Assembly (NCBI GenBank): GCA_963843525.1
Contig: CAWJKM010000004.1
Coordinates: forward strand, 310,001 to 374,000
Source: DATJPR01 sp963843525
Lineage (GTDB): Bacteria; Bacteroidota; Ignavibacteria; UBA10030; UBA6906
Direction of reading: 5' to 3'
DNA: 64,000 bases
Part shown: positions 17,441 to 26,018 of the stretch, piece after piece
Numbering within the stretch: the stretch's first letter is position 1
Layout of the letters: every line of letters starts with the position of its first letter
Translations under genes and position numbers: made by a program
Notes under the pieces: model-generated
What the model was told of the DNA's origin: nothing
Database searches by the model: none
Seen by the model: only the letters and a program-made list of their open reading frames with translations

Positions 17441-18226
17441 ATGCGCCGATTTATGATGCTGGCAGTTTTTCTGGTCTCCGTCGTGGCCGCGGTTGCGGAA
17501 CCCCGCAAGCCTTTTTTCCCGAAGAACCAGCGCCTGCAGTTCTCGATGCAATCCCTCGAGAGGACATGGGGTGATTGCGCGGGCAAGCCGTGCGTCACCC
17601 TTCGGGTCCGCTACCCCGCGTTTGCCGGCGGCCCTGGCGTGAGGCCCGGCGATACGTTGAATGTTTTCGTGCAGGAAACTCTCCTGGGAAAATATGATCC
17701 CCGGGGTGTCGCACCCGTTCTCGAGGCCGTCCGCGATTCTGTGGCTGGACAGTTCCGGGCATTGCCCGGTTCCGCGCCCCCGAGACCATGGACCATTGAA
17801 CGGAACATCTCCGTGCTCGGCGATACCCTCGGAGTGATGACGCTCGACGTCGAGGAGTTCCGGGAAACCGGGGGTGCGCATCCTACCACCATGCACCTGC
17901 TGTACATGATCCGACCTGCGACAATGCAGGTCCTCGGGCTCGATGACATTGTTCCGCGGGAGCACAAGCTCCACCTTCTTGACCTCTGCGAACGCGCATT
18001 CCGAAAAGCAAGGAAGCTCCTACCGGACAAAAGCCTGGCTGATGCCGGGTTCACGTTCCCGGGCGGCAAATTCGCGCTCACGATGAACGTCGGCTTGACG
18101 GAAAAAGGACTTCTCTTCTTCTACAATCCGTATGAGATTGCTCCGTATGTGATGGGACCGACGAAAGTCATCGTGGAATGGAAGGACATCAACGGGTTGC
18201 TCAACCTCGGCAACCCCGGCCGGTAA
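17441..18226 (+). CDS. DUF3298/DUF4163-type secreted protein
   Basis: 261 residues from the ATG at 17441; the frame opens at a TTG at 17423, but the ATG gives a cleaner signal peptide (MRRFMMLAVFLVSVVAAVAE). Residues ~35-150 look like DUF4163 (LRVRYPAF, then TLNVFVQETLL and a DTLGVMTLDVEEFRETGGAHPTT strand pair). Residues ~155-255 match DUF3298 (LGLDDIV, FTFPGGKFALTMNVGLTEKGLLFFYNPYEIAPYVMGPTKVIVEW), as in RsiV-like anti-sigma and deacetylase-linked extracellular domains. No membrane anchor or enzymatic domain is present, so function is unknown. Confidence 0.8.
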   Translation: MRRFMMLAVFLVSVVAAVAEPRKPFFPKNQRLQFSMQSLERTWGDCAGKPCVTLRVRYPAFAGGPGVRPGDTLNVFVQETLLGKYDPRGVAPVLEAVRDSVAGQFRALPGSAPPRPWTIERNISVLGDTLGVMTLDVEEFRETGGAHPTTMHLLYMIRPATMQVLGLDDIVPREHKLHLLDLCERAFRKARKLLPDKSLADAGFTFPGGKFALTMNVGLTEKGLLFFYNPYEIAPYVMGPTKVIVEWKDINGLLNLGNPGR

Positions 18227-18342
18227 AGCTCCTGGTATTCGCCACGACGGCCGCTCCTCGCTCGGGATTGGCGGCAGCGAGATGGCAAAAAAATGTATTG
18301 GAAGCCCTGAAGGACAGGGGCATGCACACTGTCGGAGGACGT

Positions 18343-19242
18343 ATGATGATCGGTTTTGGTGGACTGGGAAACCTTGGCAGTGCAATGGCCAGGAGGCTTG
18401 CCAGAGAGGGAGTGGAGTTGACAGTGTGGAATCGAACAGCCGCAAAGGCGGCGGGTCTCGGGACTGCGGTTGCATCATCCCCCTCGCAGCTTATGACATC
18501 GTCGGAGATAGTCTTCTTGAATCTCTTTGACAGTGTTGCCGTGGAGCAAGTGCTGACAGGAAAGGATGGACTGTTATACGGCAAGTGCGAAGGAAAAATA
18601 GTCGTCGACACGAGTACAAACCATCCTTCAGCGATTCTGAAGTTTCACTCCATCGTGCGTCAGGCCGGAGCGAGATATCTTGAAGCTCCCGTTCTGGGAA
18701 GTGTCGGTCCTGCCTCCGAGGGAACACTGACAATGGTCGTGTCGGGAGAAAAAAGTGCTCTCGAGACAGTCCGCCCGATCGCCGAGAAGCTCTGCCGGCG
18801 CATTGTGTATCTCGAAGGGGAGGGCAAATCAACACGCATGAAGCTCATCAATAACCACGTGCTGGGGACCATCATGGCGGTGATCGCTGAAGCGGGTGCA
18901 GTGGGGGAGAAGTGCGGAATACCTCTGGGGACGGTGCTGGAAGTGCTCTCGATCGGGGCGGGCAATTCTCCTGTCCTGTTGGGTAAAAAGGAGAAACTGA
19001 CCCATGGCGACTACTCCGCACAATTTTCCGCGATGGCCATCCTGAAGGATTTGAACTACTTCGACGAGTTGAGCACGAACCTGGGCATGAGTTCGGGAAT
19101 CCTCCGGGGAACGAAGGATGCATATGAGGAAACAATACGGCAGGGATTGGGGGAAAAGGATTTCTCAGTGGTGTACCGTGTTTTCAAGAAGGATGATTCC
19201 CGTCTCGAAGGTGCAGAGACAGGTGGTGGAAACCGGGAGTGA
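18343..19242 (+). CDS. NAD(P)-dependent 6PGDH/3-hydroxyisobutyrate-type dehydrogenase
   Basis: 299 residues from the ATG at 18343 or 18346; GGAGGA at 18334-18339 fits either. The longer upstream frame overlaps the previous gene and lacks homology. The Rossmann motif is at the very start (MIGFGGLGNLGSAMARRLA), followed by VWNRT, the DTSTNHP segment and APVLGS of the substrate loop, and the catalytic Lys in MKLINNHVLG. The fold is that of beta-hydroxyacid dehydrogenases, which include 3-hydroxyisobutyrate, tartronate semialdehyde and glyoxylate reductases and imine reductases. The substrate cannot be chosen from sequence alone. Confidence 0.88.
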   Translation: MMIGFGGLGNLGSAMARRLAREGVELTVWNRTAAKAAGLGTAVASSPSQLMTSSEIVFLNLFDSVAVEQVLTGKDGLLYGKCEGKIVVDTSTNHPSAILKFHSIVRQAGARYLEAPVLGSVGPASEGTLTMVVSGEKSALETVRPIAEKLCRRIVYLEGEGKSTRMKLINNHVLGTIMAVIAEAGAVGEKCGIPLGTVLEVLSIGAGNSPVLLGKKEKLTHGDYSAQFSAMAILKDLNYFDELSTNLGMSSGILRGTKDAYEETIRQGLGEKDFSVVYRVFKKDDSRLEGAETGGGNRE

Positions 19243-19333
19243 ATTGAGAGGAAGGATATTGTCCCCTGCGTTTGCGGGATGAGAGGGGAGGGTGTTCGCG
19301 TGTGGCGGGAACGAGTTGATGAAGAGGTGATCA

Positions 19334-21301
19334 ATGGGTTCGCTCGATCAGAACGATATGCTGGAATTGCTTCCAGACTCGATCGTCATAGTGAATGCGG
19401 GAGGGAAGATCGAACGTGCGAACGAACGGGCGGAAATCCTGTTCGAATACGCTCACGGAGAGATGGTCGGTCTCTCCGTCGAGGCCCTGATCCCCGCACG
19501 CTTCAGGGGCAATCATCTCGATTTACGGAGGGAGTACTCCCGGTCGCCGTATGCACGGCCGATCAGGAAAGCAGGTACCCTGTGGGCGCAGAAGAAAGGC
19601 GGGTCGGAATTCCCGGTTGAAATCAGCCTCGGTCCGTTGCGTGACAATACCGTCATGGCGGTAATTCGTGACATTTCCGAGAAGCTTCAGGCGGAACAGA
19701 CCCTGCGGGAAAGCGAATCCCGATATCGTTCGCTGGTGCAGCTCTCGCCGGAAGCGGTGGTTGTTCATCGTCGGGGGGAAATACTCTGGTCCAACAATGC
19801 CGGAGCGACCCTCCTGGGTGTAGCCGCTCCCGAGGTATTGATCGGAAGATCCCTCCTGGAGTTTATCCCGTTGGAACAACGGGAATTCTCGCTTGGCCGG
19901 ATTGCAGATCCGGGCGCCCCGCTGACGTCCTCCTTCCCCTCGACCCTCACCATCAGGAGGCAGAATGGAACGATCCTGTATCTTGAGGCGACGGTGGGGC
20001 AATTTGCCTACCAGGGGGAACAGGCGGCCCAAATCATCCTTCGGGATGTGACTGCTCAGCGGAAAGCAGAGTTGGAGTCGTTGAGGGTCTCGAGGGCGGC
20101 GGAGGCGAATACTGCCGTCGACCAGTTGCTGATCCGCGTCAAGGACGAAGATGAGTTTCTCCAGAGCGCCTGCAAACGGATACAGGAACTCGGTCTCTTT
20201 GAATTTGTCTGGATAGGACTCGCGGAACACGACCAGACACGGACCATTCGAGCCGTTGCCCGGGCCGGGAACGAAGATGGATATCTCTCTACGTTTTCCG
20301 ACAGCTGGGACGCTTCTTCCCGGGGGTTTGAACCTGTCGGTGTCGCGATGCGTACCGGTCGTCCGTTCGCCGTTCGCGACGTAAGCACGGATCTACGGCT
20401 TGCACTCTTTCGCCAGCAGGCATTGAAACGGGGATTTGCCTCCCTTCTCGGTCTCCCACTCTTTGCCGGAGGAGAACTCCTGGGCGGCCTCGGGATCTGC
20501 TCCGCCGAAACGAATGCCTTCAACGGGGTGGAGACTGCTCGACTTGTCCAGGTCGCCGAAGATCTTGCCTATGGAGTTGCAACGTTGCGCGCAAGAAGAG
20601 CACGCGATCATGCGGAGGCCGAGCTTCGGGCTTCCCGGGAGGAGTTGCGCAATCTTTCGTCGTATCTGCAATCCGCTCGCGAGGCGGAGCGGACCGCTGT
20701 CGCGCGGGAAATTCATGACGAACTCGGGCAGACGCTGACCGCGCTGAAAATGGATACGAGCTGGCTCTCCCAGGAAATCGACGATCGGTTGAACGGAATG
20801 CCGGAAGAGTTGAAGGTTAAGCTTTCGACGATGGAGACCCTGATCGACCGGACGATCCAGACGGTCCGGAGAATCGCCACGGAACTGCGACCGGTGTTGC
20901 TCGATAGCCTGGGACTCGCCCCTGCGCTGGAATGGCTTGCGGACGATTTTGCGAACCGGACGGGTATCGCGTGTTCACTCCAGGTTCAACCGGAGGATTT
21001 TGACCTCGATGGCGACCGGTCAACAGCGCTGTTCAGGATCTGTCAGGAAGCATTGACCAACGTCGCACGACATGCCAATGCGAGCGCTGTCACCATCGGA
21101 CTCACGAAGAGCCTGTCTACCATCGTCCTCCGCGTGGCTGACAACGGGAAGGGAATTCCCGAAGGGCAGAAGGTGGGAAAAAGATCGTACGGACTCCTGG
21201 GCATGAAGGAGCGTGTTATCCTCCTCCATGGTAGTGTCGACATTGAGGGGAAGGAAGGGCAGGGTACGACGGTCACGGCGACGTTGCCGGTGGAAACGTA
21301 A
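19334..21301 (+). CDS. PAS/PAS/GAF sensor histidine kinase (NarX/DegS-type)
   Basis: 655 residues with no clear membrane segment, so probably cytoplasmic. Domains: PAS 1 (about 1-125), PAS 2 (about 130-250), GAF (about 255-420), a short coiled coil (AEAELRASREELRNLSSYLQ), HisKA_3 with phospho-acceptor His461 in REIHDELGQTLTALK, and a HATPase domain with CQEALTNVARHANAS and DNGKGIPEG. GAGGTGAT precedes the start. It almost certainly phosphorylates the NarL-type regulator encoded 47 bases downstream. The signal, which could be redox, light or a small ligand through PAS/GAF, is unknown. Confidence 0.93.
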   Translation: MGSLDQNDMLELLPDSIVIVNAGGKIERANERAEILFEYAHGEMVGLSVEALIPARFRGNHLDLRREYSRSPYARPIRKAGTLWAQKKGGSEFPVEISLGPLRDNTVMAVIRDISEKLQAEQTLRESESRYRSLVQLSPEAVVVHRRGEILWSNNAGATLLGVAAPEVLIGRSLLEFIPLEQREFSLGRIADPGAPLTSSFPSTLTIRRQNGTILYLEATVGQFAYQGEQAAQIILRDVTAQRKAELESLRVSRAAEANTAVDQLLIRVKDEDEFLQSACKRIQELGLFEFVWIGLAEHDQTRTIRAVARAGNEDGYLSTFSDSWDASSRGFEPVGVAMRTGRPFAVRDVSTDLRLALFRQQALKRGFASLLGLPLFAGGELLGGLGICSAETNAFNGVETARLVQVAEDLAYGVATLRARRARDHAEAELRASREELRNLSSYLQSAREAERTAVAREIHDELGQTLTALKMDTSWLSQEIDDRLNGMPEELKVKLSTMETLIDRTIQTVRRIATELRPVLLDSLGLAPALEWLADDFANRTGIACSLQVQPEDFDLDGDRSTALFRICQEALTNVARHANASAVTIGLTKSLSTIVLRVADNGKGIPEGQKVGKRSYGLLGMKERVILLHGSVDIEGKEGQGTTVTATLPVET

Positions 21302-21348
21302 TCGTGACGCTGACCCATGATTGTTGAACATCAGCCGGGGGAGCCAAG

Positions 21349-21990
21349 ATGATTCGGGTTTTGATCGCGGATGATCATCCGATCGTCCGCGAAGGAATCA
21401 AGCAGATCCTCTCGCATTCCGGCGAGATGGACGTTGTCGGTGAAGCGATGAACGGTCAACAGATCCTCGACTTCGTATCCGGTCCTGGCTGCGACGTCGT
21501 CGTCATGGACTTTTCGATGCCCGGGAAAAGCGGCATGGACGTTCTCCGCGATCTGCGGCGTCACCAGCGGCACGTCCGTATACTCGTCCTGAGCATGCAT
21601 GCCGAGGAAGAGCTTGGTCCGCGTGTGTTGAAGGCGGGTGCTTCAGGCTACCTGACAAAGGAGAGTGCGCCCCGGGAGCTGGTCGATGCGGTTCGCAAAG
21701 TCGCCTCCGGCGGAACGTACGTCACCGCTTCCCTTGCAGAGACTCTTGTCCACCACATCGCCCCGGGGAGATCGGAGGATCCTCATGGGACGCTCTCCGA
21801 CAGAGAGTTCGAGGTGTTTCTCGCCCTGGCTTCCGGAAAATCGACACAGGAAATCGCGAAGGCGCTTTCCCTCAGCGTGAAAACTGTCCGCACGTACCGT
21901 GACCGCGTCATGGCAAAAATGGGCCTGAGGAATGATGTTGATTTTGCCCACTATGCCATTCAGCACGGCCTCCTCGACGGAAAGCGATAG
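21349..21990 (+). CDS. NarL/FixJ-type response regulator
   Basis: 213 residues. The receiver domain holds the acidic pair Asp8-Asp9, phospho-acceptor Asp54 (VVVMDFSMPGKSGMD) and Lys in GYLTKESAP. The C-terminal LuxR-type helix-turn-helix (LSDREFEVFLALASGKSTQEIAKALSLSVKTVRTYRDRVM) binds DNA. GGGGGAG lies upstream of the ATG. It forms a two-component pair with the preceding histidine kinase. The ECF sigma gene follows after 86 bases and could be a target (inference). Confidence 0.95.
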   Translation: MIRVLIADDHPIVREGIKQILSHSGEMDVVGEAMNGQQILDFVSGPGCDVVVMDFSMPGKSGMDVLRDLRRHQRHVRILVLSMHAEEELGPRVLKAGASGYLTKESAPRELVDAVRKVASGGTYVTASLAETLVHHIAPGRSEDPHGTLSDREFEVFLALASGKSTQEIAKALSLSVKTVRTYRDRVMAKMGLRNDVDFAHYAIQHGLLDGKR

Positions 21991-22076
21991 AATCGCCCCT
22001 TAACCCCGTCTTTTCCTCAACTTTTTTCTCCCCCCTCCGTACAATATTCCTTCTCCCAGAACGTCTACAAGGATAG

Positions 22077-22652
22077 ATGGAACCGGACATCACATCCGCA
22101 GAGGCTGAACGGAATTCTGAACGCATCCTACAAGTGGCACACAAGGAACGCCCCAGGCTCCTTTCGTTCGTCCGAAAACAGGTTGCCAGCCAGGAGGATG
22201 CGGAAGACATTCTTCAAGATGTCTTTCTCCGACTCCTCGTGGCATCAAGCGTCACCGAGCCCATCGAACATGTCACGGCCTGGATGTTTCGGACCGCGCG
22301 GAACAGGGTTATCGACTGGTATCGTCGGAAGAGGCACTCCGCGGTCCCGATGACCGAGATCGAATCGTCCGAAGAACCGGCGGCAGAGTACCTGTTCGCT
22401 GACCTCAACCGCGATCCAGCTTCGGAGCTTCTGGGATCAATGATCTGGGACGAAGTGAATGACGCCCTCGATGATCTGCCGGCTCCCCAACGCCTGGTGT
22501 TCATCGCACATGAAATTGACGGGAAGAGTTTCAATGAAATAGCGGCAGAAACAGGGGATCCCGTGAATACCCTCATCTCTCGCAAACGATACGCAGTGTT
22601 GTTCCTTAGGGAGCGACTCCAAGAGTTTTACAGTGAACTTTTCGAGGAATAG
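22077..22652 (+). CDS. ECF-type RNA polymerase sigma factor
   Basis: 191 residues. Region 2 is visible as SQEDAEDILQDVFLRLLVAS with HVTAWMFRTARNRVIDWYRRKR, and region 4 as ALDDLPAPQRLVFIAHEIDGKSFNEIAAETGDPVNTLISRKRYAV. A longer-than-usual acidic linker (ESSEEPAAEYLFADLNRDPASEL) joins them. There is no zinc-finger anti-sigma gene after it; instead a small membrane protein starts 8 bases downstream, whose SD overlaps the sigma stop codon, which makes that protein the likely partner. Confidence 0.92.
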   Translation: MEPDITSAEAERNSERILQVAHKERPRLLSFVRKQVASQEDAEDILQDVFLRLLVASSVTEPIEHVTAWMFRTARNRVIDWYRRKRHSAVPMTEIESSEEPAAEYLFADLNRDPASELLGSMIWDEVNDALDDLPAPQRLVFIAHEIDGKSFNEIAAETGDPVNTLISRKRYAVLFLRERLQEFYSELFEE

Positions 22653-22660
22653 GAGTTCTT

Positions 22661-23014
22661 ATGAAAACAGTACGGAAGCATCGCATAGCATTCATCGTGT
22701 CAGGCGTCATCGCGGCTCTGTTTGTGTTCAGCGGTCTGGTTATGCTCTTGTGGAACCTGCTCATGCCGCAAATTTTTGGTCTACCCCTGCTCTCCTACTG
22801 GCAGGGCATGGGCCTGTTTGTCCTCGCGCATGTTCTCTTCAAAGGCGGGCCCACGCACAACGCTATCCACGGGATGAAACACGAGCGATGGCGCAAGATG
22901 ATGGACGAGCGGCTCTACGGCATGACCACGGAACAACGCAAAGCCTTCTTCGAAGAATGGGAAGAACGATTGCATCATTTTGGGAAAGCGGGAGAATCGC
23001 CTGAAAAAATCTAG
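22661..23014 (+). CDS. Small membrane protein coupled to the ECF sigma factor
   Basis: 117 residues with two membrane helices (IAFIVSGVIAALFVFSGLVMLLWNLLMP and LLSYWQGMGLFVLAHVLFKGG) and a C-terminal soluble part with a short helical EEWEERLHHF segment. The SD (TAGGAG) overlaps the stop of the sigma gene, so translation is coupled. The LSYWQGMGLFVL motif is shared by small proteins found next to ECF sigma genes in Bacteroidota as far as I recall. A role as a non-zinc anti-sigma or sensor is inferred from position only. Confidence 0.8.
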   Translation: MKTVRKHRIAFIVSGVIAALFVFSGLVMLLWNLLMPQIFGLPLLSYWQGMGLFVLAHVLFKGGPTHNAIHGMKHERWRKMMDERLYGMTTEQRKAFFEEWEERLHHFGKAGESPEKI

Positions 23015-23023
23015 GATCAAAGC

Positions 23024-23039
23024 GTAGTCCCGGGACTAC
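23024..23039. promoter_or_regulatory. 16-base perfect palindrome upstream of the receiver gene
   Basis: GTAGTCCCGGGACTAC is fully self-complementary and lies in the 112-base gap before the receiver-only gene. It could be a binding site for a dimeric regulator. About one palindrome of this length is expected by chance in a 64 kb window, so the case rests on its intergenic position. Confidence 0.35.
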
Positions 23040-23126
23040 AAGAATATCCGCCTTTTCCCGATTGTCTCGACGGCAAATACTGCGTCTCTTGAGGTCATCG
23101 TATCACATCGGGAGGACCGGGACGTT

Positions 23127-23525
23127 ATGACTACAGTAATGATCATTGACGACGCGCCGCTGCTGCGCGAACGATTGGCAAAGCGGATCGAAGCGATCGA
23201 AGGAATCGAAGTCGTGGGTGAGGCCGATACCGTTGCTTCATCCATTGATTTGTTCCGGAAGCTGAGACCGACCGCTGTTATCCTCGATATGCAGATGCCA
23301 GGGGGGACAGGCCTCGAAGTTCTCAATATCATCAAGAGCGAACGACCCAAAACCATTGTTCTGGTTTTGACGAACTATCCTCTTCCGCAACTGAAAAAGA
23401 AGAGCATGGATTTGGGGGCGGACTATTTTTTCGACAAGTCGACGGAATTCGATCGCATTGTAGAAGTGTTGAAGGATGGGTCATCCCCCGGCGGAGGCAT
23501 CGCCATTCCGAGGGAGGAGCCATGA
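23127..23525 (+). CDS. Single-domain response regulator (CheY-like receiver)
   Basis: 132 residues that are almost wholly a receiver domain: Asp8-Asp9, phospho-acceptor Asp54 (AVILDMQMPGGTG), Thr in LVLTNYP and Lys in FFDKSTEF. There is no DNA-binding or enzymatic output domain; the tail is a short glycine- and proline-rich stretch. GGGAGG lies upstream of the ATG. It may act by protein contact, or as a phosphate sink for the kinase at 19334. The efflux operon starts 35 bases downstream. Confidence 0.9.
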   Translation: MTTVMIIDDAPLLRERLAKRIEAIEGIEVVGEADTVASSIDLFRKLRPTAVILDMQMPGGTGLEVLNIIKSERPKTIVLVLTNYPLPQLKKKSMDLGADYFFDKSTEFDRIVEVLKDGSSPGGGIAIPREEP

Positions 23526-23559
23526 CAGACGAGCTCATCAGATGGAGGTACCGAGGGAA

Positions 23560-24906
23560 ATGAAGGGATTATTCGTAGTGGCCGGCATCGTACTACTGTG
23601 CGGGGAAACTGTTCTCAGTGGCCCGTTGCCGCAACCGGTCCGGAAATTGACGGTTGAGGAGGCCGTCCGGCTGGGGATTGACAATAGCAAATCCCTGCAC
23701 ATGTCAGAAATGGAGATTCAATATGCCGATGCGCGGGCAGGTGAAACCAATGCCTCGCGTCTGCCCTCGCTGAAGTTTAACGGGAGTTTTACCCGACTCA
23801 GCAATATCGACCCGTTCGTGATCACGGTCCCCATTCCCGGATTGACGCCAAACACATTTGTGCTCTCGCCGACGATCCTGAACAATTACAGCTTTCGTGC
23901 AAGTCTTACTGCGCCGCTGTTTACAGGCTTCAAACTCGAGCATGCGGTGGAGGCGGCGGATCTCACGGCAGAAGCCGCCCAGGCCGACTACACGAAAGAC
24001 CGTGCTGAGGCGGCGTACGCGGTAAAAAACGCGTATTGGTCGCTCTACAAAGCAATGGAAGTCAACAAAGTTGTCGACGACAATGTCGCCCTTATGCAAG
24101 CGCATCTCAAGGACGCGAAGAACCTGATGGACCAGGGGCTCCTGACGACGAATGATGTTCTGAAGATCGAGGTCCAATTTTCGAACACGCGTTTGCTTCA
24201 GATCGATGCAAGGAATGCCGTTCAGATCGCACGGGTAAACCTCAACAGCCTGCTCGGTTTTCCTCTGACGACTGAGATCGAGATTACGTCGGAGATCCGG
24301 CATGAACCGAAGGATTTCGCGGAGTGGTCGGCGCTTGTAGGAAAAGCCCTGGACAACAGGTCGGATCTTCACGCGATGGATCTTCGGGTCAAGGCCGGGG
24401 AGGAACGTGTCAGCGCCGCAAAGGGGAGCTGGTGGCCGCAGATCTCTCTCGTCGGGGATTACCTCAGTGCGAGGCCGAATCCCCGAGTTGTTCCCGCGCA
24501 GGATATCTTCAAGGACACATGGGACATCGGCGTTCAGGTCTCCCTTGATCTCTGGAATTGGGGCATTGCCGCCCATCAAACCGCGCAGGCCCAGGCGCAA
24601 CTTGCACAAGCCCGGGACGCGATGGGCGCCCTCCGGGATGGGGTGACACTGGAAGTCACGCAGAATTACCTGACGGTCCAACAGGCAAAAGAGAAGATCG
24701 ACGTCGCCCAGCAGACGATCGGTCAGGCGGAAGAAAACTCGCGCATTACCAACGACAAGTTCAAGGAAGGGCTTGCGTTGACGACGGATGTCCTCGACGC
24801 GGATACCGCACTTCTGCAGGCCAGAACCAATTATACGCAGAGCCTGGTGGATTTTGAACTTGCACAGGCGAGGCTGGAAAAATCTCTTGGAGAGGAGAAT
24901 CGATGA
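23560..24906 (+). CDS. TolC-family outer-membrane efflux protein
   Basis: 448 residues from the ATG at 23560, which begins a signal peptide (MKGLFVVAGIVLLCGETVLSG); an in-frame ATG at 23542 is also possible, and the longer frame overlaps the receiver gene. Two OEP repeats are visible: long alpha-helical stretches such as AEAAQADYTKDRAEAAYAVKNAYWSLYKAM and AQLAQARDAMGALRDGVTLEVTQNYLTV, each after a beta hairpin (YSFRASLTAPLFTGFKLEHA; DIGVQVSLDLWNWG). It forms the trimeric outer-membrane duct of the RND pump encoded next; stop and next start overlap by 4 bases (ATGA). Confidence 0.94.
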   Translation: MKGLFVVAGIVLLCGETVLSGPLPQPVRKLTVEEAVRLGIDNSKSLHMSEMEIQYADARAGETNASRLPSLKFNGSFTRLSNIDPFVITVPIPGLTPNTFVLSPTILNNYSFRASLTAPLFTGFKLEHAVEAADLTAEAAQADYTKDRAEAAYAVKNAYWSLYKAMEVNKVVDDNVALMQAHLKDAKNLMDQGLLTTNDVLKIEVQFSNTRLLQIDARNAVQIARVNLNSLLGFPLTTEIEITSEIRHEPKDFAEWSALVGKALDNRSDLHAMDLRVKAGEERVSAAKGSWWPQISLVGDYLSARPNPRVVPAQDIFKDTWDIGVQVSLDLWNWGIAAHQTAQAQAQLAQARDAMGALRDGVTLEVTQNYLTVQQAKEKIDVAQQTIGQAEENSRITNDKFKEGLALTTDVLDADTALLQARTNYTQSLVDFELAQARLEKSLGEENR

Positions 24907-25994
24907 ATCACAACGTGCAAACTCCGGAAAACGTCCCACCGGTGAACAAGGTGAAACTGGCAATCGTAGGCGGGGTGGTCCTTGCCGTCATGGTCGCCTT
25001 GCTGTTCTACAACAAAAGCATGCGGGCAGCCGAGACGCCGCAAAACTCCATGCTGCGGCAGGTGCCGGTCTCGGTCGCCACTGCGATGGATCGCCGGATC
25101 TCCGAAGAGATTTCGCTGGTCGGCACCCTGTACGCTCACAACGATGTCAGCGTCGTCTCTGAAACATCGGGCCGCATTACTGCTGTCCGTGCCGACGTCG
25201 GCGACATGGTGCATGCGGGCGATGTTCTGGTCCAGGTGGATGATGAAATCAAACAGGCCACCCTCTCGACTGCCCAGGTGGCGTTTGAAAAGTCGAAAAA
25301 GGACTGGGACCGGTACCAGGCGCTCTTCGAGAAGAAGTCCATTACCGCTTCGCAATTTGACCAGGCGAGACTGGCGTACAAGAGTGCGGAGGCACAATTC
25401 ATCATTGCGCGCCGACAGCTCAACGACACGCGCATCAAGTCGCCGATTTCGGGATACGTCACCGCCCGGCCCGTCGACATCGGGACCATGGTCCAGGCAG
25501 GAATGCCGGTCGCGAACGTCGTGGATATTTCCAGCCTCAAGCTGCGTCTCAACGTTGCCGAGCATGACGCGTTCAAACTGAAGACCGGCGACAAGGTCTC
25601 CATTACCACCGAGGTGTACCCCGGCGTGGAATTCGTCGGATCGATCACAAGCATCTCCGCAAAGGGCGATGATGCGCATACCTACCCTGTGGAGATTGTC
25701 CTGAAGAATTCCTCGGCGTATCCGCTGAAAGCGGGCATGTTCGGGAGAGTCGAGTTCACGACCCTTGCGCGGGAAAGCGCTGTTGCCATTCCACGTCAGT
25801 CCCTTCTGGGGAGCATCAAGAACCCGCAGGTGTTCGTCGTGCACGACGGGAGAGCCTTCCTCAGGGATATCGTCGTCGGTGAGGCGAGCGGGGACACTCT
25901 GGGGGTCCGACAGGGCCTCAAGCAAGGCGATGTTGTCGTGGTGAATGGACAAAACAATTTGCGCGACAGCAGTGCTGTTGCCATCGTGCAGTAA
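24903..25994 (+). CDS. RND efflux periplasmic adaptor (HlyD/MFP family)
   Basis: 363 residues. A short cytoplasmic tail is followed by one membrane helix (KLAIVGGVVLAVMVALLFYN). The lipoyl half-motifs (VVSETSGRITAVRADVGDMVHAGDVLVQVD and IKSPISGYVTARPVDIGTMVQAGMPVANVVD) flank a helical hairpin, then beta-barrel and membrane-proximal domains (TGDKVSITTEVYPG, PLKAGMFGRVEF, LKQGDVVVVNGQNNLRDSSAVAI). It bridges the TolC duct and the RND pump. The gene overlaps the TolC gene by 4 bases. Confidence 0.95.
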   Translation: MNHNVQTPENVPPVNKVKLAIVGGVVLAVMVALLFYNKSMRAAETPQNSMLRQVPVSVATAMDRRISEEISLVGTLYAHNDVSVVSETSGRITAVRADVGDMVHAGDVLVQVDDEIKQATLSTAQVAFEKSKKDWDRYQALFEKKSITASQFDQARLAYKSAEAQFIIARRQLNDTRIKSPISGYVTARPVDIGTMVQAGMPVANVVDISSLKLRLNVAEHDAFKLKTGDKVSITTEVYPGVEFVGSITSISAKGDDAHTYPVEIVLKNSSAYPLKAGMFGRVEFTTLARESAVAIPRQSLLGSIKNPQVFVVHDGRAFLRDIVVGEASGDTLGVRQGLKQGDVVVVNGQNNLRDSSAVAIVQ

Positions 25995-26018
25995 CCGGGG
26001 AGCGCGGAGAACGGAAGA

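Noticed and set aside
16328..17974. 548-codon open frame on the minus strand
   Set aside because: It lies opposite the M48 protease, mscL end and DUF3298 gene, which have clear homology on the plus strand. Its translation is rich in His, Arg and Pro, as in antisense shadows.
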